35,696 bases of DNA from Leptospiraceae bacterium (GTDB lineage Bacteria > Spirochaetota > Leptospiria > Leptospirales > Leptospiraceae), in the NCBI GenBank assembly GCA_025360185.1, contig JANYCR010000337.1, positions 1 through 35,696 of the forward strand. Direction: 5' to 3'. The notes beneath the pieces were generated by a model. The model ran no database searches. It was not told where the DNA came from and saw only the letters and a program-made list of their open reading frames with translations. Made by a program: the position numbers and the translations under genes. Shown here piece after piece: positions 1 to 7,524 of the stretch. The stretch's first letter is position 1; every line of letters starts with the position of its first letter.

Positions 1-896
1 GGATTTTGGTCTTTTTTTATTTTTTTCTAAATCCGACCAATAGATGTTAGTGACATAATTAATACGGCTATGAAATTATGTAAAGTATTTTTTTATTTTT
101 TACAAAATATTTTTTACTTCTGTAAAGAATATCGCAACAAAATACCAATTCCATTAATATTAATTATGAAATTTATTTCATAGAAGCATTTAAAAAAAAT
201 ATTTCAACTAAAAAAAAATTTTAGAGGGATAAATCATGTTTATTCGCTCCAAGATACATTTAGTAGGAAGGATTTTTGTTTTTTAAAACCTAAAATCATC
301 TCATACATTACTTTTTTAAACGCGATGAATTAAAAACAAAGAGTTAAACAGCAGAATACGAGTTCGAATCATAGAAAAACTGGCTGCATACTTCAAAAAA
401 AGTATTAAAAATATTTTCATACAGTACAAATCATAAATTTAATCTAACTCATAATGAATTTTCTTTTCAGAACACTTTTACAAACAGAATTATTTTGCAT
501 CGCCATCTAATTTGTTGTAAAAAAGATACAATGCAAAATAAAAATCATTCTTTACAGCGAGTTGAAAGTAAAAAATCAATCTAACATTCTTTCTGTATGA
601 ATCAGAAATAGATTTGTATCGTACTAAAATGATATTTTACTGTTTAACGATTGAATTTTACTTTTCACATTCTCGATTTATTCTTTTGTTCTATGAATCT
701 TTTTTTTTAATCAGAAAAATTTTATTAGAATAAAAATTTCTTTGGAAAAAAATCTCTGGGTTATGAAAAGATTACCTTAATCAGAGTTTGTAATGCAGAA
801 ATCTGTTTTCGCAAGCTTGTATTGATACGTTTTGCAATTTAATTTCTCATATCAATTTTAATCAATAAAATACAGGCTGAAATTATAGTATTAATT
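1..896. other. AT-rich intergenic stretch, no convincing gene
   Basis: No open frame of useful length or recognisable protein is visible on either strand, and no tRNA or rRNA is apparent. The stretch is very AT-rich, with many A and T runs. The only gene-like signal is a 16-codon frame at 235-285 (plus) preceded by AGAGGG at a normal ribosome-binding distance; its product (MFIRSKIHLVGRIFVF) resembles nothing I know. No clear terminator hairpin is seen next to the end of the barrel-protein gene at 897. The left edge is the window boundary, so a gene lying further left may use this as its upstream region. Confidence 0.5.
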
Positions 897-2342
897 TTAA
901 AAACTATGATTCAAGTTCATAAAAAACTGTTTATCTTCACGAGATACAGCATAGTCGAGAGAGATTACAGTCGATTGATTCCAAATAATTCGAAAAAGAA
1001 TTCCATGCGAATATTTATAACCTTGTAAGTTGATTGAATAAATAGAATCCCAAACTCTACCGAGAGCAAAAGAAGGTCCGATTTGAAATGTAAAGTATTC
1101 ATCACCCAATCTGAAAGAAGCAAACCGATATCTAGCTTCCGCATTTCCAAATCCCATTACATTACCAACAAATCTATCTTGTTTGTATCCTTGCAGAGTA
1201 GTCCCGCCACCTAAACCATAGATTGGAGTATCAATGCTCCAGATATGCCGGTATTCATAAAAGGGGATAGTTCCCGTTACACGCGTAAGAGCGACTCTTC
1301 CTGCCAAAATTAACTCTGAAAATACTTTTGGTAAGACTAAATAGAAAAATTTTCCGTGAATGAATCCTCTTTGGAAATCAAAATCGGATCCCCAAGCTCT
1401 AGATGACTTTATAAAATTGATTTCTGCAAAAATTCCTTTGCGTGGATTAGGTTCAAAGTCTCTTGAGTCATAGGCAATTCCTGTTTTGAGATAATTTGTA
1501 TAACCACCAGTGTATCCGTTTATCTTTTCTGCTTCTTTATCTTCTGTAAGTTTTGTTTTTGCATTCGGTGTAGGAAGAATTACATTGATAGAAGAAAAAT
1601 CTGTTTCCCCGAAGTACGGATCTTTCGCTTTCATAATTTTTCCATCATACACTCTTACAATCATTCGCGAAACATCAGCTCCTAAAGCAAAACGAAATGC
1701 CCCCCAAAAAGTTCTATCTACATTCAAAGTAAAGCCAGAATTCTCTGCATCGTATTCATTGTATCTTTGATCGGTAACGTAATCACTTCCAAGTGTAGAC
1801 CGCGTTGGTCTTCGATAAGAAAGTGCTTCTTCTCGTTTATCAAATTCTGCATTTGTAGTAAGAGGTTGCGAAGCATCATTTCTAGGGTGATAAGAAAGTG
1901 GTTTTAGTGTTGATTCGCCTACTCCAAAGTACTGTCCCCGCAAATTTCTATCATAAAAACCGTATAAATTGATTCTATAAGGCGTATCTCGAAAGAAAGG
2001 CAAGTCAATGCCTGCTCCATAGTATTTCGCTCCTACGGAGGATTGGTAATAGTCTACAGAGACTCTATATACATAAGGCGAATACGCGAATAGTGGGTTT
2101 AATTTTTTTCCGTTTTCAATATAATATCCACTTCCTCCATACCAAATTCCGGTTACAGGATCGGAGCTAATAGAAGGTAGCCCCGTAATAAATGAGCCTT
2201 CTCGCTTTGATTTTAATTCTTCTACATCAATTTTTCTAGATTCGTCTAAGTGAAATGGTAATTTTGTTTTTGTATCAGGATGAATTTCTTCAGTATAAAC
2301 AGAAAAAGAATGTAATAGAAGAAGTAAAACTACATATATCAC
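897..2342 (-). CDS. Omp85/BamA-like outer-membrane beta-barrel protein without POTRA domains
   Basis: Predicted outer-membrane protein of 481 residues. Residues 1-17 form a signal peptide. The rest is rich in alternating aromatic and polar strands and ends in ...NLNHSF, the terminal-Phe signature recognised by the BAM machinery. Around residues 375-385 the sequence GLGGGTTLQGY followed by a GNAEARYRF strand matches the conserved Omp85-superfamily region (the VRGF/Y-type motif and the following strand). Full BamA/TamA proteins carry N-terminal POTRA domains; there is no room for them here, so this is a barrel-only relative. The start is GTG. An in-frame stop lies nine codons upstream, and no ATG occurs in between. 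It follows the ferredoxin gene by 37 bp and is probably the last gene of the galK-STAS-ferredoxin operon. Substrate unknown. Confidence 0.75.
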   Translation of the reverse strand: MIYVVLLLLLHSFSVYTEEIHPDTKTKLPFHLDESRKIDVEELKSKREGSFITGLPSISSDPVTGIWYGGSGYYIENGKKLNPLFAYSPYVYRVSVDYYQSSVGAKYYGAGIDLPFFRDTPYRINLYGFYDRNLRGQYFGVGESTLKPLSYHPRNDASQPLTTNAEFDKREEALSYRRPTRSTLGSDYVTDQRYNEYDAENSGFTLNVDRTFWGAFRFALGADVSRMIVRVYDGKIMKAKDPYFGETDFSSINVILPTPNAKTKLTEDKEAEKINGYTGGYTNYLKTGIAYDSRDFEPNPRKGIFAEINFIKSSRAWGSDFDFQRGFIHGKFFYLVLPKVFSELILAGRVALTRVTGTIPFYEYRHIWSIDTPIYGLGGGTTLQGYKQDRFVGNVMGFGNAEARYRFASFRLGDEYFTFQIGPSFALGRVWDSIYSINLQGYKYSHGILFRIIWNQSTVISLDYAVSREDKQFFMNLNHSF

Positions 2343-2379
2343 AGAGCAAACGTAAATGAGAAGGATTTATGAGAAAGAA

Positions 2380-3033
2380 CTATTTAACCACTATCGCTTT
2401 CGGAAAAGTAGGACAAGCCTGAATGCAAATCCCACAACCAGTGCAATCTATAGAAATGCGCGGGTGGAAATTTTTATCATAAGAAACAACATTTTCAACG
2501 GGGCAAGAAGTGCGGCAAGCATTACAGGTATCCTTTTCTGTTTTAGTATTAATACAATATTCTTGAATTGGCTTTGCTTGCCCTAACTTTAGAGTTTCCT
2601 TTTTCTTCAGAGGCTTAAGCGCATCTACCTCACAAGCATTGATGCACGGATAGTCAAAACACATCATACAGGCATTCATATTAGGATCAAGGTAAGGAAT
2701 ATTTTTTTCGAGTTTTGAATCAAACACTGGAAAAATAGTATTATACGGACAGGCTTGAACACAATCTCCGCAACCAGTACATTTCTTTAAAAATCTAATT
2801 CTATCTTTTAAAGCACCAGGAGGAAATTTTAGATTGCGATTAATCTTCTTTGACTTAGAAATTCCCACTAAAACAGGAGCATAATCCTGATTATCCGGTA
2901 TTTGAGAAATATCAGTATCTTGATTTTTCCCTACTACAGATTCATGAATAACGTCATAAACTTCTTCTGTAGTTTCTACTGCCTTCTTTAAAGCTTTAAA
3001 TATTCCTTTTTTAAAGAAATCTCTTCGTTGCAT
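2380..3033 (-). CDS. NapF-like ferredoxin with four Cys-rich iron-sulfur motifs
   Basis: A 217-residue electron-transfer protein. Four cysteine motifs are visible in order: CTGCGDCVQACP near residue 85, CMMCFDYPCINAC near 122, CNACRTSCP near 171 and CTGCGICIQACP near 197. This is the 4Fe-4S arrangement of NapF/NapG/MauN-type ferredoxins. The N-terminus MQRRDFFKKG resembles a twin-arginine motif but is not followed by a hydrophobic segment, so a cytoplasmic location is more likely. It sits 14 bp after the STAS gene and 37 bp before the barrel-protein gene. No redox enzyme partner is encoded nearby, so its electron donor and acceptor are unknown. No strong Shine-Dalgarno precedes the ATG. Confidence 0.8.
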   Translation of the reverse strand: MQRRDFFKKGIFKALKKAVETTEEVYDVIHESVVGKNQDTDISQIPDNQDYAPVLVGISKSKKINRNLKFPPGALKDRIRFLKKCTGCGDCVQACPYNTIFPVFDSKLEKNIPYLDPNMNACMMCFDYPCINACEVDALKPLKKKETLKLGQAKPIQEYCINTKTEKDTCNACRTSCPVENVVSYDKNFHPRISIDCTGCGICIQACPTFPKAIVVK

Positions 3034-3047
3034 TTTATGAATAAAGA

Positions 3048-3455
3048 TTAGCTGCTTTTTAAAGCGTCAGCTAAATTTAAATTTACCTTTAGCATTGTTT
3101 TCAGTTTCGTAAGTTCGAGAACAGCAAGAACTTGTTTAGTAGGACAGCATATTTTTATATAACCATTCATTTTCATTAATTTAGATTGTATCGCTAGGAA
3201 GGCACCTAAACCGGAAGAATCAATATAGTGAAGGTTTTCAACGTTAACAAAAATTTTAATTTTTCCTACCTCCACTAAGTTTGAAAGGATTTGTTTTAAA
3301 GCCGGAGTCGAGTATAAATTTAGATCACCTGTAATATCAAGTATAATACCGTCGATGGGTTGATTCAACTCGGGTTTAACGCGAGTGTTAATCTGCAATT
3401 CCGTTCCTTGGTGATTGAAATTTGAATTTGTAAAATCAGTTCCTTGGTTAGTCAT
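3048..3455 (-). CDS. STAS-domain anti-sigma factor antagonist
   Basis: A 135-residue protein with a single STAS domain (about residues 25-130) after a polar N-terminal tail. The motif YIDSSGLGAF contains the serine that anti-sigma kinases phosphorylate in SpoIIAA/RsbV proteins. Dephosphorylated members of the family bind the anti-sigma kinase and free the sigma factor. AGGAA lies nine bases before the ATG. It lies 11 bp after galK and 14 bp before the ferredoxin gene. The PP2C-type phosphatase encoded at 7525-9519 is the kind of enzyme that reactivates STAS proteins, but a link between the two is only inferred. No anti-sigma kinase gene is in the window. Confidence 0.88.
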   Translation of the reverse strand: MTNQGTDFTNSNFNHQGTELQINTRVKPELNQPIDGIILDITGDLNLYSTPALKQILSNLVEVGKIKIFVNVENLHYIDSSGLGAFLAIQSKLMKMNGYIKICCPTKQVLAVLELTKLKTMLKVNLNLADALKSS

Positions 3456-3466
3456 AAATTTATTTC

Positions 3467-4615
3467 CTATTGTAATTTTGAAACTCCATCCGAAATTTGG
3501 AAACCATAAAATGTAGCATTTAAATTAAATTTTTCTTTGTAGCTTTTCTTTATTTCTTCTTCTATATTTTGTCGATTACCAATCTTATCTAGAACGAGAA
3601 TGCTTCCCCCAAAGCCACCGCCAATCATTCGAGCACCACTTGCGTTCTTCTCTTTTAACATACCAACTAGAAAATCTGTTTCATCACAAGAAACTTCAAA
3701 TAGTCTTGATAATGAGTCATGTGTTTCATAAAGACATTTCCCGGCAGTAAAAACATCTCCACTTGCAAATGATTTTAGCAAAATATTAGTTCGATCTTTC
3801 TCGCCCATTACATGCTGAACTCTTTTTATCTCGACACCTGAAAAAGAAAATGAGTTAAGATTTGTATCAATTGGCAAATCATAAAGATTTTTTATTCTTG
3901 GTAAATTAGTTTTCACTTTTTTCAAAGCACTCTCGCATTCGCCTCTTCGATTATTATATTCGCTGTCCTGTAGAGAATGTTTTACATTAGAATTAATCAA
4001 ATAGAATTCGTGATCCTTTAAATCTAGATTGTGATACGTTTTTTCTAAAGTGTCCGTATTTAATAGAATACATTGATTTTTCTTTCCATTTGCGACTATG
4101 TATTGATCCATAATTCCGCATTTCATGCCGACAAAATTATTCTCTGCTGCTTGACCAATTAAAGCGATTTTCTCTCTCGATATTTCAAATTGAAATAGAC
4201 TGGCAAGCGCAAAACATGTGACTACCTCTAAAGCGGCTGACGAGGATAAACCTGCACCCTGCGGAATATTTCCGTCGATAGCCATATCAAATCCGCCTAT
4301 TTCAAAACCATTCTTAATTAGTTCTTCTACTACACCATATACATAGTTTGCCCATAGATGCGATTTATCATAGATGGGCTTATCGGTAGTAGCCACTTCC
4401 TTATATTGCTCAGAATAAAGCTGGATTTTTCCGATAGAATTTTTACGAGCACTAACGCATACCTGAAAGTCAATGGCAGCCGGTAAAACATAGCCTCCAA
4501 GATAATCGACATGCTCTCCAATCACATTAATTCTTGCAGGAGCCCTGAATGATTGAATTGGCTCACCACTTGTTCCAAAATTTTCTAGAAGAAGGTTTTT
4601 TATGTTTAAAATCAT
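3467..4615 (-). CDS. galK: Galactokinase
   Basis: Phosphorylates alpha-D-galactose at C1 with ATP, the first committed step of the Leloir pathway, in the cytoplasm. The 382-residue length is typical. Three GHMP-kinase motifs are present: the galactokinase signature RINVIGEHVDYLGG at 28-41, the phosphate-binding loop PQGAGLSSSAALE at 118-130, and GARMIGGGFGGS near 330-343. The GIMDQ segment near 167-171 holds the catalytic Asp. It diverges from pgi across a 96-bp gap and leads the minus-strand group STAS-ferredoxin-barrel. No galT or galE is nearby. The ATG lacks a clear Shine-Dalgarno, so the start is not certain. Confidence 0.95.
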   Translation of the reverse strand: MILNIKNLLLENFGTSGEPIQSFRAPARINVIGEHVDYLGGYVLPAAIDFQVCVSARKNSIGKIQLYSEQYKEVATTDKPIYDKSHLWANYVYGVVEELIKNGFEIGGFDMAIDGNIPQGAGLSSSAALEVVTCFALASLFQFEISREKIALIGQAAENNFVGMKCGIMDQYIVANGKKNQCILLNTDTLEKTYHNLDLKDHEFYLINSNVKHSLQDSEYNNRRGECESALKKVKTNLPRIKNLYDLPIDTNLNSFSFSGVEIKRVQHVMGEKDRTNILLKSFASGDVFTAGKCLYETHDSLSRLFEVSCDETDFLVGMLKEKNASGARMIGGGFGGSILVLDKIGNRQNIEEEIKKSYKEKFNLNATFYGFQISDGVSKLQ

Positions 4616-4634
4616 AAGATTAATTATTCATATA

Positions 4635-4663
4635 TTGAAAAAAACATTTACGATGTCTAGATA
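4635..4663 (+). promoter_or_regulatory. Weak candidate sigma70-type promoter for pgi
   Basis: In the galK/pgi divergent gap, TTGAAA (4635-4640) is followed after 17 bases by TAGATA (4658-4663). The -35 box matches the consensus at five of six positions, the -10 box at only three. Position and spacing suit transcription of pgi, but in such AT-rich DNA a match of this quality could be chance. Confidence 0.25.
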
Positions 4664-4698
4664 AATTTATTTTGTGGAAGATGTTATTTAAGATATAT

Positions 4699-4703
4699 GG
4701 GAG
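4699..4703 (+). promoter_or_regulatory. Shine-Dalgarno that sets the pgi start
   Basis: GGGAG ends eight bases before the ATG at 4712. The earlier in-frame ATG at 4697 overlaps this ribosome-binding site and has none of its own, so translation most likely begins at 4712 (MNIKIDSKF). Confidence 0.6.
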
Positions 4704-4711
4704 TTTTTGTA

Positions 4712-6067
4712 ATGAATATAAAAATTGATTCTAAGTTTTTAAAATCTTTTTTTCCAGAAAATACGCTAACCAAAAATCTGGAAAAATCTATTTCCAAAAG
4801 AGAACTATTACACAATAAAAAAGGAGCTGGCTCTGAGTTCCTTGGCTGGGTAGATTTGCCTTCCCAGATAAAAGATTCTGACTTAAAAAATATTCAAGAG
4901 ACAGCAGACGAAATAAATTCAAATTCAGAATATTTAGTTGTTATAGGAATCGGCGGTTCTTATTTAGGAGCTCGCGCAATGATAGAAGCCAATGTAAACA
5001 GCTTTCATATGGTTGAAAATCACAAAAATAAAAAAACGAAAATCTTATATGCAGGTCATCATCTTGACCCTGATTATCATAACGACTTGCTAGATTTTTT
5101 ACAAGACAAAGAGTTTTCTGTAAATGTAATTTCTAAATCTGGAACTACAACAGAACCAGCTCTCGCGTTTAGAAGTCTCTTAGCTCTTACAGAAAAGAAA
5201 TACGGGAAAGAGAATTTAAAGAAACGGATTTTTTCTACGACAGATGCAAAGAAAGGAGCTCTCAAGAAACTTTCCGATGAATATGAGCTAAAAACATTTG
5301 TAATCCCAGACGATGTAGGAGGCAGATACTCAGTATTAACCCCTGTTGGTTTAATTCCGATCGCTGCTTCCGGAATTTCAATTTCAGAATTTGTAAAAGG
5401 TGCTAGGAATATGCAAAATTTTTTAGCCAATGAAAAAGATCCTATCAATAATCTGTCCTGTTATTATGCAGCTCTTCGAAATACACTTTATGATTCAGGT
5501 CGAAAGATTGAAATCATGGTAAATTATAATCCGAAAATGCATTATTTTACTGAATGGTGGAAGCAACTTTTTGGAGAAAGTGAGGGTAAGGACAAACGTG
5601 GCATTTTTCCGGCTGGAGTTGATTTTACAAGCGACTTGCATTCAATGGGTCAATACATTCAAGACGGAGAGCGTCAAATATTCGAAACTGTTTTGAATAT
5701 TACAGCGCCAAATCGTGATAGCATCATACAAGAATTTGCCGGTGACCCAGACGGACTAAATTATATTGCAGGAAAAAAACTTTCCTACATTGGAGAACAA
5801 GCAATTAAAGGAACAAAGCTTGCGCATTATGAAGGTGGCGTTCCAAATATTGAAATTTCAATTCCAAAAATTTCTCCCGAGGTTTGCGGAGAGCTAGTCT
5901 ATTTTTATGAATATGCTTGCGGAATTTCCGGCTATATGCTTGGCGTAAATCCATTTGACCAACCTGGCGTTGAGGATTACAAGAATAATATGTTCGCACT
6001 CCTTGGAAAAAAAGGCTACGAAGAAATGAAAGTCAAAGTAGAAGGAAAATTAAAGGGATTAATTTAA
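4712..6067 (+). CDS. pgi: Glucose-6-phosphate isomerase
   Basis: Interconverts glucose 6-phosphate and fructose 6-phosphate (glycolysis, gluconeogenesis) in the cytoplasm. At about 451 residues it belongs to the short form typical of Gram-positive bacteria and spirochaetes. From the N-terminus it shows GIGGSYLGAR, the sugar-phosphate loop SKSGTTTEPA, GGRYSVLTPVG, GESEGKDKRG with the catalytic-region Glu, and near the C-terminus the PGI signature NPFDQPGVEDYK. Coding could begin 15 bases earlier at 4697, but the GGGAG at 4699-4703 favours 4712. It diverges from galK, and the thioesterase gene lies downstream beyond a palindromic element. Motifs are intact. Confidence 0.96.
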   Translation: MNIKIDSKFLKSFFPENTLTKNLEKSISKRELLHNKKGAGSEFLGWVDLPSQIKDSDLKNIQETADEINSNSEYLVVIGIGGSYLGARAMIEANVNSFHMVENHKNKKTKILYAGHHLDPDYHNDLLDFLQDKEFSVNVISKSGTTTEPALAFRSLLALTEKKYGKENLKKRIFSTTDAKKGALKKLSDEYELKTFVIPDDVGGRYSVLTPVGLIPIAASGISISEFVKGARNMQNFLANEKDPINNLSCYYAALRNTLYDSGRKIEIMVNYNPKMHYFTEWWKQLFGESEGKDKRGIFPAGVDFTSDLHSMGQYIQDGERQIFETVLNITAPNRDSIIQEFAGDPDGLNYIAGKKLSYIGEQAIKGTKLAHYEGGVPNIEISIPKISPEVCGELVYFYEYACGISGYMLGVNPFDQPGVEDYKNNMFALLGKKGYEEMKVKVEGKLKGLI

Positions 6068-6234
6068 GAATACCACCGATGGGCACCGATAAAATAACGA
6101 TAAAAGATACGATGGATTTATTTTGTTTATGGAATTAAATAATATGCAAAACGAAAGATGCAATAAATTGAATAGGAATATCGTAATTCAAAAACCATCG
6201 TTCCGTTTTCGGTGTTCATCGGTGGTAATCTTTA
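6064..6234. repeat. Long imperfect inverted repeat (MITE-like or palindromic intergenic element)
   Basis: Left arm 6064-6090 and right arm 6206-6234 are near-perfect inverted copies: TACCACCGATG is shared exactly, followed by GGCACCGAT on one arm and AACACCGAA on the other. The complementarity continues inward in a looser form: ACGATGGATTTAT on the left against ACGATGGTTTTTG, read from the opposite strand, on the right. The whole element, about 170 bp, fills the gap between pgi (the left arm covers its stop codon) and the thioesterase gene. There is no room for a transposase. It could be a non-autonomous mobile element or a REP-like palindrome that folds in RNA. No second copy was noticed in this window. 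Confidence 0.6.
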
Positions 6235-6262
6235 AGAACTTCGCTTAAAGTAAGGGTACACG

Positions 6263-6691
6263 ATGAATAAAGAATTAACAAAACCAGATTTCAAATTTTT
6301 TACAACAATTCGAGTTAGGTATGCGGAAGTTGATTTACAGGGAATCGTTTTCAATGCCCACTATTTAACTTACATTGATACGGCAATCACAGAATATTTT
6401 CGAGCAATCGGTTATACCTATTTAGATTTTGTTAAAAAATATTCTATGGATTTTCATGTTATCCGCTCGGTGATAGAATATAAATCGCCAGCGCGTTTTG
6501 ATGATGAGTTAGATGTTTGCTTAAATCCAGAATATGAAGGAGTAAAAATATTTTGGAAATTTGCAATTTTTCGTGGAAATGAAATTTTATCTTACGGAGA
6601 ATTGGTATACGCAGGAATCGATTCTGATACTAAGCGTTTAAAAAAACTAGACTCAAGGGTTGTGAATACTTTGCAGTTGATTGGAAATTAA
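6263..6691 (+). CDS. Hot-dog fold acyl-CoA thioesterase (YbgC/4-hydroxybenzoyl-CoA thioesterase family)
   Basis: A 142-residue single hot-dog domain protein that probably hydrolyses an acyl-CoA in the cytoplasm. The family motif is visible at residues 18-38: RVRYAEVDLQGIVFNAHYL, with the Asp of VDLQG in the position of the catalytic Asp of YbgC-type enzymes and the following Asn-His-Tyr typical of the substrate helix. Length matches the family. It stands alone, convergent with the RNase T2 gene, after the palindromic element that follows pgi. The acyl substrate cannot be told from sequence. Confidence 0.85.
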   Translation: MNKELTKPDFKFFTTIRVRYAEVDLQGIVFNAHYLTYIDTAITEYFRAIGYTYLDFVKKYSMDFHVIRSVIEYKSPARFDDELDVCLNPEYEGVKIFWKFAIFRGNEILSYGELVYAGIDSDTKRLKKLDSRVVNTLQLIGN

Positions 6692-6739
6692 TTTAGTATC
6701 TTGCCTGCTTGATTATTGTAGATAGATTTTTTTTGTATC

Positions 6740-7459
6740 CTACTCACTTGGCGAACTTGGAAAGAAAAATATCTTTGGACAATTTCCAAATCCATTCTGT
6801 CCGCCCTTAGTCTTAATCGGATTACCGGGCGGATTACCCCATTCGTATAAAACATAGACAGAAGAAACGTTATTCCCTTTACAGGAAAGTCGGATAGCTC
6901 CAGTAAGCTTTGGAAGTTTTTTTTCAACGATTGCGTTTACTTCTTCTTTGCCAACGTTCTTGTCCGCAAGAGAATCGAAAGCTTTGGAAATATCACGGGC
7001 ATTTTCGAGTGCCCATTTAAAATAAGCAACTGGCTCGAGCGGAGAGCATATTCCATGTTTAACCCACTCATGACGCTCTAAGCATTTCTCTTTTCCTGCC
7101 ATGAAGTCACTAAGTGATTTCCATTCATGCGAAGTATAAAGATCTTTCGGTTCTGGGTATTTGCAAAATTTTCCCAATTTCTCACTTTGATTTTTACATT
7201 CACTTGGATCGCAATTACCTTCCGGAAATCCTTTCGTATAATTAGGCCAAAGCCCATGAAGTTGTAAAATTGATTTCTTTGGAAAAGTTTTACAGCTAGG
7301 GTCATTACCTTGCTTTTTACAAAAAGTAGCAGGGACGGTTAAATCAAGTCGATATAATTTTTCCTTACCTGAATCAAGACTACAACTAGGTTCAGCTATT
7401 AGTGAAGTAACTTGAAAAGTTATATAGAATAAAATTAAATTAAATATATTTTTAAACAA
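6740..7459 (-). CDS. Secreted RNase T2-family ribonuclease
   Basis: Endoribonuclease that would cleave RNA through a 2',3'-cyclic phosphate intermediate, probably in the periplasm or outside the cell. It has 239 residues with a signal peptide at about 1-22. Both catalytic sites are intact: CAS I, HGLWP, at 68-72 (His68) and CAS II, HEWVKHGIC, at 130-138 (Glu131, His135). Several cysteines (26, 47, 56, 83, 87, 99, 126, 138) suggest the disulfides usual for the family. The start is TTG at 7459, supported by AGGAG six bases upstream; no ATG start would keep the signal peptide. It is convergent with the thioesterase gene and lies downstream of the SpoIIE-phosphatase gene on the same strand. Confidence 0.9.
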   Translation of the reverse strand: MFKNIFNLILFYITFQVTSLIAEPSCSLDSGKEKLYRLDLTVPATFCKKQGNDPSCKTFPKKSILQLHGLWPNYTKGFPEGNCDPSECKNQSEKLGKFCKYPEPKDLYTSHEWKSLSDFMAGKEKCLERHEWVKHGICSPLEPVAYFKWALENARDISKAFDSLADKNVGKEEVNAIVEKKLPKLTGAIRLSCKGNNVSSVYVLYEWGNPPGNPIKTKGGQNGFGNCPKIFFFPSSPSE

Positions 7460-7465
7460 AGGTTT

Positions 7466-7470
7466 CTCCT
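7466..7470 (-). promoter_or_regulatory. Shine-Dalgarno supporting the TTG start of the RNase T2 gene
   Basis: On the minus strand AGGAG lies six bases before the TTG at 7459. It is a strong site for a weak start codon and the main reason for accepting the TTG. Confidence 0.6.
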
Positions 7471-7524
7471 ATTTCATTTCTTTATTATTTAATTGGTATC
7501 TAACGATAGGTTCGCTGCTGCTGG

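Noticed and set aside
361-375. GTTCGAATC resembling a tRNA T-arm
   Set aside because: The flanking five-base stems do not pair and no acceptor or anticodon arm is present around it.
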